NCBI GenBank assembly: GCA_009886205.1 | Contig: QXZU01000085.1 | Span: 5,237 to 59,866, forward strand | Reading direction: 5' to 3' | DNA length: 54,630 bases | DNA from: K189A clade bacterium | Lineage (GTDB): Bacteria > Pseudomonadota > Gammaproteobacteria > Pseudomonadales > Azotimanducaceae | Part shown: piece by piece, positions 28,669-39,667 of the stretch | Position numbering within the stretch: the stretch's first letter is position 1 | How the letters are laid out: each line of letters opens with the position of its first letter | The notes under the pieces: generated by a model | What the model saw: only the letters and a program-made list of their open reading frames with translations | Database searches by the model: none | What the model was told of the DNA's origin: nothing | Position numbers and translations under genes: made by a program

Positions 28669-31248
28669 ATGGCTGAAGTAACAGTAAAACAACTAGCAGA
28701 TACGGTTGGTGCTCCGGTAGAGCGTTTGCTCAAGCAAATGCAAGAAGCCGGTTTATCGCATCAGACTGAAGGCGATGTTGTTAGTGAAGAGCAGAAACAG
28801 GTGTTGTTGGGTTTCTTGAAGAGAGGCCATGGCGAGACTGCAAAGCCTGCGGAAAAAATTACTCTGAAAAGAAAAAGCACAGGCACTCTGAAGTCTGGCC
28901 AAGGTCGTGCGGGTAGAGATGTAACTGTTGAGGTGCGCCGTAAGCGAACGTATGTGAAGCGCAGCGAGTTGACGCCAGAAGATCCTGAGCAAACTGCTGG
29001 CGCAGAAGCGCCGGTAAATGTTTCTCAAAGTGAAGTAGAAGCGCGTCGAATTCACGAGGAAGAGGCTTCGCGCAAAGAAGCTGAAGAGTTAGCGCGTAAG
29101 GCAGAACAAGACCGCAAAGAAGAATCGGAGCGTCGTCAGGCTGAAGAAAAAGCCCAGCGCGAAGAAGAGGCGCGTAAAGAACAAGAACGCCAAACTCAAG
29201 AACAACTAAATAAAGAAAAGGCTGCAGCCGCCGCTCCGAAGGCGGCGCCAAAGGCCGCGGTTTCCGCAGCCGACGTACAGGCCAAAGAACAATCGGATCA
29301 GCGCGGCGGTAAGCGTACTCGTGGTCGCGAACGTCCAGCCGCATCAGCCGGTGGTGGCGGTGGTGATAAAGGCCAAGGCCGTCGCCGCGAATTAAGCTTA
29401 AAGTCTGAAAGACGCTCCAAGAAACGACCAACTCGTCGGGACACTGGACTGCATGTTGATCAGCAAGGTGGTGAATTTAAGCCTACAGAATTTATTTCCC
29501 GTGAAGTGGAAGTTGGCGAAGTGATATCAGTGGGAGATTTGGCCCAGGGTATGGCGGTTAAAGCCGGTGAGGTAATTAAGACACTGATGGGTATGGGCGT
29601 TATGGCCACCATCAACCAGCCTATAGACCAAGATACAGCCACACTGGTTGTTGAGGAAATGGGTCATAAGATTAAGATCGTTAGCGAAGACGTGCTTGAA
29701 GAACAGTTGGTTGCATCGCTGGTTATCGAAGGCGATTTGAGTAGTCGTGCACCTGTCGTAACTGTTATGGGACACGTTGACCACGGCAAAACATCATTGC
29801 TTGACCGCATTCGCGATGCTCGAGTAACTACAGGCGAAGCCGGTGGTATTACCCAACATATCGGCGCGTACAGTGTGGGTACCGAGAACGGACAAATTAC
29901 ATTTATTGATACGCCGGGCCACGCTGCATTTACCTCAATGCGCGCACGTGGTGCCAAGGTAACGGATATTGTTGTATTGGTTGTTGCCGCTGACGATGGC
30001 GTGATGCCTCAGACAGTGGAAGCTATTCAACATGCTAAAGCCGCCGAAGTGCCAATTATTGTTGCAATCAACAAGATGGATTTGGAAGGCGTAGATCCTG
30101 ACCGAGTAACTAATGAGCTTGCGTCAAAGGATGTTGTCCCCGAAGAGTGGGGTGGCGAAACGCAGTTCCGCAAGGTCTCAGCAATGACGGGTGAAGGTAT
30201 AGACGCGCTGTTAGAAGCCATCGTACTGCAATCGGAATTGTTAGAACTAGGTGCTATTGAAGATGCGCCGGCTCAGGGTGTAGTGATTGAATCTCGCTTA
30301 GACCGTGGTCGCGGCCCAGTCGCAACCATTTTGGTGCAGAACGGTTCGCTAAATCAGGGTGATATTGTTATTGCCGGTGAATTTCATGGCCGCGTACGCG
30401 CAATGTTAGATGATACCGGTCAGCCTACACAAATTGCTGGGCCTTCTCAGCCTGTTGAAGTGCTGGGTCTTAATGGCACGCCGGGGGCAGGAGACGATTT
30501 TGCCGCTGTGACCGATGAACGCTCTGCGCGAGAATTGGCAGAGTTTCGTCGTGACAAGAACCAAGATCGTCTGCAAGCCATGCAGCATGCGTCTAAACTT
30601 GAAAATATGTTCGCAAACATGGCCGAAGGCGAGAAGAGTATTTTGAAACTCGTCATTAAGGCGGATGTTCGCGGTAGCTTAGAGGCGATTATTCAGTCTC
30701 TAGGAGACTTGGGTAACGACGAAGTATCTGTTCAGGTATTAGGGTCGGGTGTTGGCGGAATCTCAGAGTCTGATGCAACTATGGCTGCCACTTATGGCGC
30801 CGCGGTTATAGGTTTCAATGTTCGAGCAGATAAGACCGCAAAGCTGCTGCTTGAAAAATCTGGTATTGAATTGCGCTATTACAGTGTGATTTATGAACTG
30901 ATAGACGACGTTAAGAAGTCTCTGTCAGGTATGTTGTCGCCAGAAATACGTGAAGAAATTGTCGGTATTGCAGAAGTGCGTGATGTTTTCCGCTCGCCAC
31001 GTTACGGGCAAATCGCAGGTTGTATGGTGACGGAAGGAACAGTTTTCCGTAACAAGCCAATTCGCGTATTGCGTGACAACGTCGTTATTTATGAAGGCGA
31101 GTTGGAATCGCTGCGGCGCTTTAAGGACGACGTAGCTGAAGTTCGTAACGGCACTGAGTGTGGTATTGGCGTACGTAATTATAATGACGTCCGCTCAGGC
31201 GACTTAATCGAAGTATTCGACACCAAGGAAATTGCGCGAGAGCTTTGA
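28669..31248 (+). CDS. infB: Translation initiation factor IF-2
   Basis: This 859-residue GTPase brings initiator tRNA to the 30S subunit. An N-terminal IF2_N domain (1-50) is followed by a long charged Lys/Glu/Ala linker (about 100-260). The G domain has [12 protein letters not shown] (G1), DTPGHAAF (G3) and NKMD (G4), then domains II-IV. A TTG stands just before, at 28666; the ATG at 28669 has AGGAG 6 bases upstream and is preferred. Confidence 0.98.
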   Translation: MAEVTVKQLADTVGAPVERLLKQMQEAGLSHQTEGDVVSEEQKQVLLGFLKRGHGETAKPAEKITLKRKSTGTLKSGQGRAGRDVTVEVRRKRTYVKRSELTPEDPEQTAGAEAPVNVSQSEVEARRIHEEEASRKEAEELARKAEQDRKEESERRQAEEKAQREEEARKEQERQTQEQLNKEKAAAAAPKAAPKAAVSAADVQAKEQSDQRGGKRTRGRERPAASAGGGGGDKGQGRRRELSLKSERRSKKRPTRRDTGLHVDQQGGEFKPTEFISREVEVGEVISVGDLAQGMAVKAGEVIKTLMGMGVMATINQPIDQDTATLVVEEMGHKIKIVSEDVLEEQLVASLVIEGDLSSRAPVVTVMGHVDHGKTSLLDRIRDARVTTGEAGGITQHIGAYSVGTENGQITFIDTPGHAAFTSMRARGAKVTDIVVLVVAADDGVMPQTVEAIQHAKAAEVPIIVAINKMDLEGVDPDRVTNELASKDVVPEEWGGETQFRKVSAMTGEGIDALLEAIVLQSELLELGAIEDAPAQGVVIESRLDRGRGPVATILVQNGSLNQGDIVIAGEFHGRVRAMLDDTGQPTQIAGPSQPVEVLGLNGTPGAGDDFAAVTDERSARELAEFRRDKNQDRLQAMQHASKLENMFANMAEGEKSILKLVIKADVRGSLEAIIQSLGDLGNDEVSVQVLGSGVGGISESDATMAATYGAAVIGFNVRADKTAKLLLEKSGIELRYYSVIYELIDDVKKSLSGMLSPEIREEIVGIAEVRDVFRSPRYGQIAGCMVTEGTVFRNKPIRVLRDNVVIYEGELESLRRFKDDVAEVRNGTECGIGVRNYNDVRSGDLIEVFDTKEIAREL

Positions 31249-31314
31249 GTTTGATTTTAAATAAGCCTCAATCCACACCTTTTTTTGCGCACCAGCGTGT
31301 AGGTAAGGGTCTAA

Positions 31315-31698
31315 ATGTCTCGTGATCTAAGAGTAGCGGATTTTGTGCGTGACGAAGTTGCGCGAATTCTTCAGCGCGACATGCGAGACCCTCGCGTTGG
31401 ATCTTTCGTCAGCGTTAATGACGTAAAGGTCAGCAAAGATTTGTCCTATGCAGAGATTTATGTCTCGTCACTGCAAGCAGAGACAGAGGAAGACAAGAGC
31501 GAACTTATTACGGTGCTGAACAAAGCAGCCGGGTTCTTTCGCTCAGAATTGGCTAAGCGGCACACTATGCGCACAACACCTCGAACACGCTTTCATTACG
31601 ATGAGCTGGTTGAGAGAGGGCCGCGCATCGAGAAGCTGATTGGTAAAGCCGTTTCCCAAGACGAAAGTCGAGGAACGAGCGGTGACGTAGAAGACTAG
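31315..31698 (+). CDS. rbfA: Ribosome-binding factor A
   Basis: This 127-residue KH-like protein is needed for late 30S maturation and cold adaptation. It has RVADFVRDEVARILQRDMRDPRVG, VSKDLSYAEIYVS and TTPRTRFHYDELVERGPRIEKLI. GGTAAGGGT lies before the ATG. Its place between infB and truB is conserved. Confidence 0.96.
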   Translation: MSRDLRVADFVRDEVARILQRDMRDPRVGSFVSVNDVKVSKDLSYAEIYVSSLQAETEEDKSELITVLNKAAGFFRSELAKRHTMRTTPRTRFHYDELVERGPRIEKLIGKAVSQDESRGTSGDVED

Positions 31699-31724
31699 TA
31701 TGCTTTTGACGTTGAGAAAGTGTA

Positions 31725-32642
31725 ATGGCTAAGCGTAGACGGGGTAGACCGGTTAATGGTGTGCTTATTGTGGATAAGCCTCCGGGTATTTCATCTAATG
31801 ATGTAGTGCAGCGAGCCAAGCGTTTGTTTGGAGCGCAGAAAGTTGGACACACCGGAAGCTTAGATCCGTTAGCAACTGGTGTTTTACCACTTTGTTTTGG
31901 TGAGGCGACTAAGTTTTCGCAGTTTCTCTTAGATTCAGACAAGAGGTACTGGACGCGAATTAAGCTAGGGGTCACCACAGCAACGGGAGACGCCGAGGGA
32001 GAAGTGACTGGCGGCGCAGATGCGTCTCATGTGACTGCCGCAGCTGTTGAAACGGCGCTAGAAAAATTGCGCGGGCAAATTGAGCAAGTCCCCTCAATGT
32101 ATTCTGCCCTTAAGCATGAAGGCCAACCGTTATATAAGTTGGCTAGACAAGGTATTGAAGTGGAGCGAAAGGCTCGCACCGTGACTGTATTTAGCAATGA
32201 GTTGGTCAAATTTGACGGTGATGAATTAGAGTTAGAAATACATTGCAGCAAAGGTACCTATGTTCGGACCATTGCAGAAGATTTGGGTCATGCGCTAGGC
32301 TGTGGCGGGCACGTTATTGGGCTGCGCCGGCTGGCGGCAGGGCCGTATGTTGAGCCTGAAGCCATAAGTTTTGAACAGCTGGAATCTTGTGAAGATAATG
32401 ATTCGTTAGACAGCTTGTTAAAACCTATTGAAAGCTCGGTGCAGGACTGGCCGAAAGTGCGGATGGTCAGTGATACCGCTCATTATCTGATGCAGGGTCA
32501 ACCTGTTCAGGTAGCCAAAGCACCAACGGAAGGTTGGGTGCAGTTATTAGAAATTGCTGAGGAAGACGATGTCTTTCTCGGCGTTGGAGAAGTTCTTGTA
32601 GACGGTCGGATAGCGCCACGAAGATTAGTGGTCTTTAGCTAG
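31725..32642 (+). CDS. truB: tRNA pseudouridine-55 synthase TruB
   Basis: This 305-residue enzyme makes pseudouridine 55 in the tRNA T-loop. The catalytic Asp is D47 in GHTGSLDPLATGVLP; CSKGTYVRTIAEDLG and a C-terminal PUA-like domain follow. It starts 27 bases after rbfA. Confidence 0.97.
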   Translation: MAKRRRGRPVNGVLIVDKPPGISSNDVVQRAKRLFGAQKVGHTGSLDPLATGVLPLCFGEATKFSQFLLDSDKRYWTRIKLGVTTATGDAEGEVTGGADASHVTAAAVETALEKLRGQIEQVPSMYSALKHEGQPLYKLARQGIEVERKARTVTVFSNELVKFDGDELELEIHCSKGTYVRTIAEDLGHALGCGGHVIGLRRLAAGPYVEPEAISFEQLESCEDNDSLDSLLKPIESSVQDWPKVRMVSDTAHYLMQGQPVQVAKAPTEGWVQLLEIAEEDDVFLGVGEVLVDGRIAPRRLVVFS

Positions 32643-32728
32643 GAAGGTCTATAAGGATGTTTAAAGTATGTACTGTAAATATGCGCGGTTCATACGGTAA
32701 TTTTTTCGCGTATTAAAGGAGAAGAAAG

Positions 32729-32998
32729 ATGGCACTCACTGCCGCAGTAAAAGCAGATATCGTAAAAGAATATCAACTAGAAGATGGCGACACAGGGTCC
32801 CCAGAAGTACAGGTAGCGTTGTTGACTCACAACATCAATACCCTGCAAGGGCACTTTAAGGATCATCAGAAAGATCACCACTCTCGACGTGGTCTGATCA
32901 GAATGGTTAATCAAAGAAGAAAGCTTCTCGATTACCTTAAGAGAAAAGACGTAGCTCGTTACAGTGATTTGATTAAGCGCCTTGGATTGCGTCGATAG
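32729..32998 (+). CDS. rpsO: 30S ribosomal protein S15
   Basis: This 89-residue protein binds 16S rRNA early in 30S assembly. [33 protein letters not shown] and the C-terminal [12 protein letters not shown] are nearly invariant. A strong AAAGGAGAAG precedes the ATG. The 86-base truB-rpsO gap probably carries an rpsO promoter, not resolved by eye. Confidence 0.98.
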   Translation: MALTAAVKADIVKEYQLEDGDTGSPEVQVALLTHNINTLQGHFKDHQKDHHSRRGLIRMVNQRRKLLDYLKRKDVARYSDLIKRLGLRR

Positions 32999-33012
32999 TC
33001 ATTGAGCTTTGT

Positions 33013-33038
33013 GGCTTTCGGGCAATTCGCCGGAAGCC
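33013..33038 (+). other. Hairpin in the rpsO-pnp gap
   Basis: GGCTT (33013-33017) pairs with AAGCC (33034-33038), extended by a GC-rich inner stem. No T-run follows. In E. coli the pnp leader holds an RNase III-processed stem used for autoregulation by PNPase; this hairpin is in the matching place, but the function is inferred. Confidence 0.45.
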
Positions 33039-33135
33039 GCGCTGAAGGGATATCAATAAGATATCAAAAATAGATATAGAACTTGAAAGAAAATAGAAAC
33101 GCTATAAATAAGCAATTCCGATTGGAGGAATCAAT

Positions 33136-35247
33136 TTGAACCCAATTACCAAACAATTTCAGTTTGGTGATCAACTGGTCACTATGGAGACCAATAAGAT
33201 CGCTAAGCAAGCCACCGGATCAGTGGTTGTAACCATTGGTCAAACCGTGGTGTTAACCACAGTTGTTGGCGCAAGAAGTGCTCGCCCTGGCCAGGACTTT
33301 TTCCCGCTTACTGTAAATTACCAAGAAAAAACTTATGCCGCAGGCAAAATTCCTGGCGGTTTCTTCCGTCGCGAAGGGCGTCCTAGCGAAAAAGAAACGC
33401 TGACCTGTCGTTTAATTGACAGACCTATCAGACCTTTGTTTCCGAAAGGATTCATGAACGAAGTTCAGGTGGTTTGTACTGTTATATCTACAGACAAAAA
33501 CCAAGACCCAGATATAGCTGCCATGATTGGTACTTCTGCGGCCCTGTCCATTTCAGGCATTCCCTTTAAAGGCCCCATTGGTGCAGCCCGTGTGGGTTAC
33601 ATCGACGGCAATTATATTCTGAATCCAGGATATGACGTGCTTAAAGAATCTATGCTGAACATGATGGTAGCGGGTACTGACGGCGCAGTGTTGATGGTTG
33701 AGTCTGAAGCAAAAGAATTAACCGAAGACGAAATGCTCGGCGCGGTTTTATTTGCTCACCAAGAAATGCAGACCATTATTACTGCTGTTGCCGAGTTCGC
33801 TACAGAAGCTGGCAAGCCATCTTGGGATTGGCAGGCAGAAGAGAAAGACGAAGCGCTACTCACTAAGGTTAGCGACTCTATCAAAGCCGATCTTGGCGAA
33901 GCCTATCGCATCAGCGATAAGATGGACCGCCAAGCGAAAGTTGGCGAAATTAGACGAAGCATTGTTGAACAACTTGCTGGTGGCGACGAAGCCGCGTACG
34001 CAGGTGATGATGTTTCAGATATGTTCGGTAAGGTAGAGAAAGATCTGGTGCGCCAGCGCGTACTTAATGGCGAGCCTCGTATTGATGGCCGCGACCTACG
34101 CACTGTGCGACCTATTGAAGTAGAAGTTGGCGTACTGCCTAAAGCTCACGGTTCAGCGTTGTTTACTCGCGGCGAAACCCAAGCCCTTGTAGTGGCAACT
34201 TTGGGCACGTTACGTGATGCTGCGATGATTGATGCATTGGAAGGATCATATAAAGATACCTTCATGCTGCATTACAACTTCCCTCCATACAGTGTTGGTG
34301 AAGCTGGCTTTATGAGCGGACCTAAGCGTCGCGAAATTGGCCACGGCAAGTTGGCTCGCAGAGGTGTTACAGCCTCGCTGCCAAATGCTGAAGATTTCCC
34401 ATACACCATTCGTGTGGTTTCTGAAATTACTGAGTCTAACGGATCTAGCTCTATGGCCAGTGTATGTGGTACATCGCTAGCGCTTATGGACGCTGGTGTA
34501 CCTATGAAAGCACCTATTGCAGGTGTTGCTATGGGTCTCGTTAAAGAAGGCAATCGCTACGCGGTACTGACAGATATCTTGGGTGATGAAGATCACTTAG
34601 GTGATATGGACTTTAAAGTCGCAGGTACAGCGGCAGGTGTGACCGCATTGCAGATGGATATTAAGATCGACGGTATTACCGAAGAGATTATGGAAGCTGC
34701 GATGTCCCAAGCCCATGAAGCTCGAATTCACATCCTTGACGAAATGAACAAGGTCATCAGCGTTTCGCGAGAAGAGCTGTCTGACAACGCGCCAGCTATG
34801 GTGACGTTGAATGTTCATCCAGACAAGATTCGCGACATCATTGGTAAAGGCGGTGCGACCATTCGTTCTATCGTTGAAGAAACCGGTGCTGAAGTGGACA
34901 TCAATGACGATGGTAGCGTAAGAATTTATGCTGAAGACAGTGCTGCAAAGGATGCTGCTGTTAACCGTATTCAGGAAATTACAGCAGAAGCAGAAGTTGG
35001 CCGTATTTACCACGGTAAGGTTGAGCGCATTGTAGACTTCGGTGCTTTCGTTAACATTTTGCCAGGTAAAGATGGTCTGCTGCACATTTCACAAATCGCT
35101 GAAGAGCGTGTTGAGAATGTAAGCGACTATTTGAAAGAAGGCGAAGAGGTTGATGTGGTTGTTTTAGATGTAGATCAGCGTGGAAGAATCAAGCTGTCTA
35201 TTAAGGAACTGCCTAACTATCAAGAGCAGGCTGCACCAGGGGAGTAA
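33136..35247 (+). CDS. pnp: Polyribonucleotide nucleotidyltransferase (PNPase)
   Basis: This 703-residue 3'-5' phosphorolytic exonuclease is part of the RNA degradosome. Two RNase PH domains ([25 protein letters not shown] in the first), a KH domain with [15 protein letters not shown] and an S1 domain with [15 protein letters not shown] are visible. The start is TTG at 33136 with a strong GGAGGAA 5 bases upstream. A strong terminator follows. Confidence 0.98.
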   Translation: MNPITKQFQFGDQLVTMETNKIAKQATGSVVVTIGQTVVLTTVVGARSARPGQDFFPLTVNYQEKTYAAGKIPGGFFRREGRPSEKETLTCRLIDRPIRPLFPKGFMNEVQVVCTVISTDKNQDPDIAAMIGTSAALSISGIPFKGPIGAARVGYIDGNYILNPGYDVLKESMLNMMVAGTDGAVLMVESEAKELTEDEMLGAVLFAHQEMQTIITAVAEFATEAGKPSWDWQAEEKDEALLTKVSDSIKADLGEAYRISDKMDRQAKVGEIRRSIVEQLAGGDEAAYAGDDVSDMFGKVEKDLVRQRVLNGEPRIDGRDLRTVRPIEVEVGVLPKAHGSALFTRGETQALVVATLGTLRDAAMIDALEGSYKDTFMLHYNFPPYSVGEAGFMSGPKRREIGHGKLARRGVTASLPNAEDFPYTIRVVSEITESNGSSSMASVCGTSLALMDAGVPMKAPIAGVAMGLVKEGNRYAVLTDILGDEDHLGDMDFKVAGTAAGVTALQMDIKIDGITEEIMEAAMSQAHEARIHILDEMNKVISVSREELSDNAPAMVTLNVHPDKIRDIIGKGGATIRSIVEETGAEVDINDDGSVRIYAEDSAAKDAAVNRIQEITAEAEVGRIYHGKVERIVDFGAFVNILPGKDGLLHISQIAEERVENVSDYLKEGEEVDVVVLDVDQRGRIKLSIKELPNYQEQAAPGE

Positions 35248-35264
35248 TATCCTCTCAAGCAGAT

Positions 35265-35292
35265 AAAAAAACCGGCGTATGCCGGTTTTTTT
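35265..35292. terminator. Strong bidirectional terminator between pnp and acs
   Basis: AAAAAAACCGGC, loop GTAT, GCCGGTTTTTTT: a perfect 12-bp stem whose A- and T-runs serve both strands. It ends the pnp operon and can end acs transcription. Confidence 0.95.
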
Positions 35293-35318
35293 ATGTTTAC
35301 GTTTTGTCTTTGCTTTCG

Positions 35319-35350
<32 letters not shown>

Positions 35351-35420
35351 CCTGGGCATAAGGCCTGCGCCGCCTTGCCAAGAAGGGTCATACAATCTTT
35401 GTTGCACTGTTACCCCAGCA

Positions 35421-37358
35421 TTATTGCTGTACTCGGTTAGCCACTAAATCATCGACAACAGAGGGGTCTGCTAAAGTCGACGTGTCGCCGAGGCTGTCTA
35501 GTTCGTTGGCGGCAATTTTGCGTAAAATTCTGCGCATAATTTTGCCAGATCTTGTTTTCGGTAGCCCCGGCGCCCATTGAATAACTTCTGGTTTGGCGAT
35601 GGGACCAATCTCTGTTCTCACCATGTCCACTAACTCTTTTTGCAAGACTTCTCGATCTGACTCGTCGCCAGCCATCAGCGTGACGTAGGCATAAATCGCC
35701 TCGCCCTTAACATCATGAGGGAAACCAACTACAGCGGCTTCTGCTACACGGGGGTGTAATACCAACGCGCTTTCCACTTCTGCCGTGCCAATTCTATGTC
35801 CCGACACATTCATCACGTCGTCCACCCGGCCGGTAATCCAGTAGTAGCCGTCTTTGTCTCGCCGAGCGCCATCGCCAGTGAAGTAATAGCCTTTGTAGGT
35901 TGAATAATAGGTGTCTATAACCCGTTGGTGGTCGCCGTAAACAGTTCTGATTTGTCCGGGCCAAGCGCCAGTAATTACTAGGTTGCCTGATGCCGCTTGG
36001 TCTTCTATGAGATTTCCTTCCGCATCCATGAGCGCCGGCTGTACGCCAAAGAACGGTAAGCTGGCAGATCCCGGTTTAAGATCAGTCGCCCCAGGCAGCG
36101 GCGAAATCATGATGCCGCCGGTTTCTGTCTGCCACCACGTATCTACTATTGGACAGCGACTGTCGCCAACTACTCTGTGATACCACTCCCAGGCTTCAGG
36201 ATTAATCGGTTCGCCTACGCTGCCCAGAAGATGTAACGAGGTTCTAGAACATTTGGTCACGTAGTCATCGCCCTGAGCCATAAGTTGTCTTAGGGCAGTG
36301 GGCGCCGTGTAAAAAATATTTACTTGGTGCTTGTCGATGATTTCCCAGCAGCGCGATGCATCTGGGTAGGTTGGAATACCCTCAAACATCAGTGTGGTTG
36401 CACCATTCGCCAGCGGGCCATAGACAATATATGAGTGCCCGGTAATCCAGCCAACGTCGGCGGTGCACCAATAGACATCGCCGTCTTGGTAGTCAAAAAC
36501 GTATTTATGCGTCATGGCCGCATGCAGCAAATAGCCGCCGCTGGAATGTTGTACGCCTTTTGGCTTACCTGTGGAGCCGGAGGTATACAGAATAAAGAGC
36601 GGATCTTCCGCCTCCATGGTGGCAGGTTCTGAACTAGTAGACTGCGCTTGAGTGAGCGCGTCGTACCAAATGTCGCGCCCTTCCTGCCATGGCACATCTG
36701 CCCCCGTTTTACGCACAGTAACCACAGTGTGAACATTCGGGCAGGACTCTAACGCTTTTTCAGCATTTGCTTTGAGCGGGACGCTTTTACCGCCGCGCAA
36801 ACCTTCGTCGGCGGTGATTAGAGTTTGGCAATCTGAGTCCAAAATTCTATCTTTCAGAGACTGAGGCGAAAAGCCGCCAAAAACCACGCTATGCACAGCG
36901 CCGATTCGTGCGCAGGCCAGCATTGCATAGGCAGCTTCTGGAATCATGGGCATATAAATACATACGCGGTCGCCTTTTTTTACACCCCGCTCTCTTAGGC
37001 CATTAGCCAATTGGCAAACGTTGTCTGAGAGTTGCTGGTAAGTAATGTGCGCGTCATTGTTGGGTTCGTCGCCCTCCCAAATGATTGCCGTTTGCTCGGC
37101 GCGCTCTGGTAAGTGGCGGTCTATGCAGTTAACGCTGACATTGAGTTGTCCGCCACTGAACCAGGTGACATTGCCATTAGGCAGGTCTGCTTCAGACACC
37201 GTATCCCATGGTTTTTGCCAATCTAGAAATAGCTTGGCTTGGTCTGCCCAGAAGCCATCTGCGTCGGTAATTGAGCGTTGATACATTTCTTTATAGGTAT
37301 CGCGATTAATGAGGCATCTTTCTGCAATGTTTGCGGGAACCGGATAAATGTCGCTCAT
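35421..37358 (-). CDS. acs: Acetyl-coenzyme A synthetase
   Basis: This 645-residue AMP-forming ligase converts acetate, ATP and CoA to acetyl-CoA. The AMP-binding loop is [29 protein letters not shown] and the hinge [29 protein letters not shown] follow, and the C-terminal [16 protein letters not shown] holds the Lys that is acetylated to control activity. It is convergent with pnp. In Pseudomonas an acs gene lies in the same neighbourhood beyond pgi, which is missing here. Confidence 0.97.
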   Translation of the reverse strand: MSDIYPVPANIAERCLINRDTYKEMYQRSITDADGFWADQAKLFLDWQKPWDTVSEADLPNGNVTWFSGGQLNVSVNCIDRHLPERAEQTAIIWEGDEPNNDAHITYQQLSDNVCQLANGLRERGVKKGDRVCIYMPMIPEAAYAMLACARIGAVHSVVFGGFSPQSLKDRILDSDCQTLITADEGLRGGKSVPLKANAEKALESCPNVHTVVTVRKTGADVPWQEGRDIWYDALTQAQSTSSEPATMEAEDPLFILYTSGSTGKPKGVQHSSGGYLLHAAMTHKYVFDYQDGDVYWCTADVGWITGHSYIVYGPLANGATTLMFEGIPTYPDASRCWEIIDKHQVNIFYTAPTALRQLMAQGDDYVTKCSRTSLHLLGSVGEPINPEAWEWYHRVVGDSRCPIVDTWWQTETGGIMISPLPGATDLKPGSASLPFFGVQPALMDAEGNLIEDQAASGNLVITGAWPGQIRTVYGDHQRVIDTYYSTYKGYYFTGDGARRDKDGYYWITGRVDDVMNVSGHRIGTAEVESALVLHPRVAEAAVVGFPHDVKGEAIYAYVTLMAGDESDREVLQKELVDMVRTEIGPIAKPEVIQWAPGLPKTRSGKIMRRILRKIAANELDSLGDTSTLADPSVVDDLVANRVQQ

Positions 37359-37441
37359 GTTTGTTCTCTTTCTTTTTGGAGTTGCTCCGTGAATCGGTTT
37401 TTGGGTGCTATAAATTGAACCCGGTCTATCAATTCCGTGTG

Positions 37442-38266
37442 CTAAATCAGGGTGGGGTTAGGGTTATAAAATTGCCGTGTACCTTCCATACACAATATTT
37501 GTTCAAGCAGCGCCAAAAAGTGTTCGTCGTTATTGGCAAAATCAACTTCGGAGGCATTTACGATCAGCAGGGGCGCCTGCTCATAGTAGTGGAAAAATTC
37601 GGTGTAGCTGTCGTTTAAAGCATCTAGGTAATCTAGCTCAATGCTCTGCTCAAAATTATTGCCTCTGAGCAGCACTCTGTCCTGCAGAGTTTTAGCTGGC
37701 GCTTGCAAATAGATCACAAGGTCAGGTACTGGCGGTTTCACCTTCAGGCTGTTTTGAATTTGCTGGTAGAGCAAAAATTCCTCTGCATCCAACGTGAGCT
37801 TTGCGAACAGCTCATCTTTTTCCATCATGAAATCAGCGACTAAGGAACGGTCGAGTAAATCGTTGCCGGGCATATCACCCACCTGTCGAGCACGGTGCAG
37901 TAGGAAAAACAGTTGGGTGGGCAGCGCTTGACTGGCACCTTCTGCGTAAAACCGATCTAGAAATGGATTTTCCGTTACGGGTTCAAGCATTAAAGGGTAG
38001 GCGAATACGTCGGCTAATTTGCGTGCGAGGGTAGTCTTACCAACACCGATAGGCCCTTCAATAGCCAAGTACTTTGGCAACGGTTGAATTTGCGCAGCAG
38101 CAGCGATCATCGCCGTGGCCCTTTGCACTGCGCTGACCGGGAAATCGCTTGAGTCGTCATACACATCACCCAGAGACTTGTTGATGGTCACTGGCGAAAC
38201 CGCAATTTCATTTGTTAGATTTTGTTCTGTCATGGTACGAGTGGGGTGTTCCGCATTAGCCGCCAT
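37442..38266 (-). CDS. Deoxynucleoside kinase family protein
   Basis: This 274-residue kinase has Walker [17 protein letters not shown] (about residue 70), the [16 protein letters not shown] substrate segment, [12 protein letters not shown] and a lid [16 protein letters not shown], as in deoxyadenosine/deoxyguanosine kinases. It would phosphorylate salvaged deoxynucleosides; substrate preference is unknown. About 65 residues precede the P-loop, longer than usual. Start is uncertain: ATG at 38266, TTG at 38275 or ATG at 38233 all lack a clear ribosome-binding site. It sits after pcnB, where folK is usual. Confidence 0.85.
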   Translation of the reverse strand: MAANAEHPTRTMTEQNLTNEIAVSPVTINKSLGDVYDDSSDFPVSAVQRATAMIAAAAQIQPLPKYLAIEGPIGVGKTTLARKLADVFAYPLMLEPVTENPFLDRFYAEGASQALPTQLFFLLHRARQVGDMPGNDLLDRSLVADFMMEKDELFAKLTLDAEEFLLYQQIQNSLKVKPPVPDLVIYLQAPAKTLQDRVLLRGNNFEQSIELDYLDALNDSYTEFFHYYEQAPLLIVNASEVDFANNDEHFLALLEQILCMEGTRQFYNPNPTLI

Positions 38267-38386
38267 TTTGCCCAAATTTGATATGAGTTAATCATGGACA
38301 AGGGCGGTCTTTGGTTCAACTGTCAATTGCTCGAAAGGTGCCAAAGGCCAAAATGTGAAATGTTAGTTTAGCCAGTTTGAACACGA

Positions 38387-39667
38387 TTAATCTTGGGCCG
38401 GTTGTTCGCTGTTTTCAGGTAACTTGGTTTTATTTGTGCGTTTCTTGCGGCGCTTCTTTTTTGCATCTCGAGGCAAGGTTTGAATCATTTCCAGCTTAAG
38501 TTCTGGATTAGCTGTTTGATAATTGGTCCACCAATCGGCGCATTCTTGTAGCGCAGGTTCGGACTCTGCTCGTAAGCATAGGAAGTCATAGCCGGCTCTA
38601 AAGCGTTTGTGAGCGCTTACTCTATCAATGGACTTTGGACTTCGATTTATAAGCCTGTCCTGGGTCATCCACACCTCGCGAGCAAAACTGCCAAATCGAC
38701 GCGGCACGGCGACAAAACTCTGCTGCTCCTTCAACGCCATGAACGCGGCATCTTCATCGCCCGGTTGCCATTCATTTCTGCGCGCACAAAAGTCTTCCCA
38801 CAACAGCACGGCGACAAGAAAACCGGGTGTAATGGAAGCGCCGCCTTTAATTCTTTCGTCGGTATTGCGCATGGCAGCCAACACTAATGGGCTTTGCGGG
38901 TTGCAGCTGGGGAACAATGCGCCCGCTAGTTGGGTGTCGCGCATCTTGCGCCAAATTTTCTCGCCATAGCCATTGAGGAATAGTTTTAAAAATTCGTCGA
39001 ATAGTCGTGCAGGCGGCACAGCGTCTAGCCGCTTTGCTGTGTCATCAACAAGCGCGAGGATTTTCTTGTCTACAGTAAAACCAAGCTTCTCACCAAAGCG
39101 TAGGGCCCTCAGAACTCTCACGGGATCTTCGGCGAGCCTAACTTTGGTTTCGCCAATAAAGCGCAGGCGTTTTTCTTCTATATCTTTTAGGCCACCAACG
39201 TAGTCTATGATCTCGTTGGTATTCGGATCGTAATAGAGTGCGTTAACACTGAAGTCTCGGCGAAAAGCATCTTCCTGGAGCGTGCCAAAAGCATTGTCGC
39301 GCAGAATCATGCCCTGCTGGTCGTGAACTACGTTGTCAGACATTGATTGTCTGAATGTAGAGACCTCAATTAAATCTCGGCCGTAGCGAACGTGGACGAT
39401 GGGAAATCTGCGCCCCACAATGCGAGCGCGACGAAAGATTTTGCTGATCTTCTCAAGCGGCGCATTGGTTGCAACGTCGAAATCTTTTGGACGTTCTCCG
39501 CACAGCGCATCTCTTACGCACCCGCCAACTAAGAAAGCTTGGAAGCCGTTAGCGTTGAGTTCGTCAATTACCTTGAGCGCATTGGCATCTAAATGCTTTT
39601 CTTTGATGCCATGCTTAGTGACTCGTTGAGCCTTTGGTGCATCTGTGCTGGTATTTTTGGCGTTCAG
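38387..39667 (-). CDS. pcnB: Poly(A) polymerase PcnB, probable CTG start
   Basis: This protein adds 3' poly(A) tails that mark RNAs for decay. The nucleotidyltransferase motif GGCVRDA plus DFDVATNAP (D62 and D64) and the conserved VGRRFPIVHVRYG, RRDFSVNALYYD and EDPVRVLRALRFG are in one frame; a basic tail KKKRRKKRTNK ends it. No ATG, GTG or TTG occurs in frame before GTG at 39418, which would delete the catalytic motif. CTG at 39667 overlaps the upstream TGA as CTGA and has AGGA 8 bases upstream. An ATC at 39676 is the other option. Confidence 0.9.
   Translation of the reverse strand: MNAKNTSTDAPKAQRVTKHGIKEKHLDANALKVIDELNANGFQAFLVGGCVRDALCGERPKDFDVATNAPLEKISKIFRRARIVGRRFPIVHVRYGRDLIEVSTFRQSMSDNVVHDQQGMILRDNAFGTLQEDAFRRDFSVNALYYDPNTNEIIDYVGGLKDIEEKRLRFIGETKVRLAEDPVRVLRALRFGEKLGFTVDKKILALVDDTAKRLDAVPPARLFDEFLKLFLNGYGEKIWRKMRDTQLAGALFPSCNPQSPLVLAAMRNTDERIKGGASITPGFLVAVLLWEDFCARRNEWQPGDEDAAFMALKEQQSFVAVPRRFGSFAREVWMTQDRLINRSPKSIDRVSAHKRFRAGYDFLCLRAESEPALQECADWWTNYQTANPELKLEMIQTLPRDAKKKRRKKRTNKTKLPENSEQPAQD

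Noticed and set aside
38387-39418. pcnB beginning at GTG 39418
   Set aside because: Would delete the catalytic GGCVRDA and DFD motifs, which are intact in the same frame upstream.
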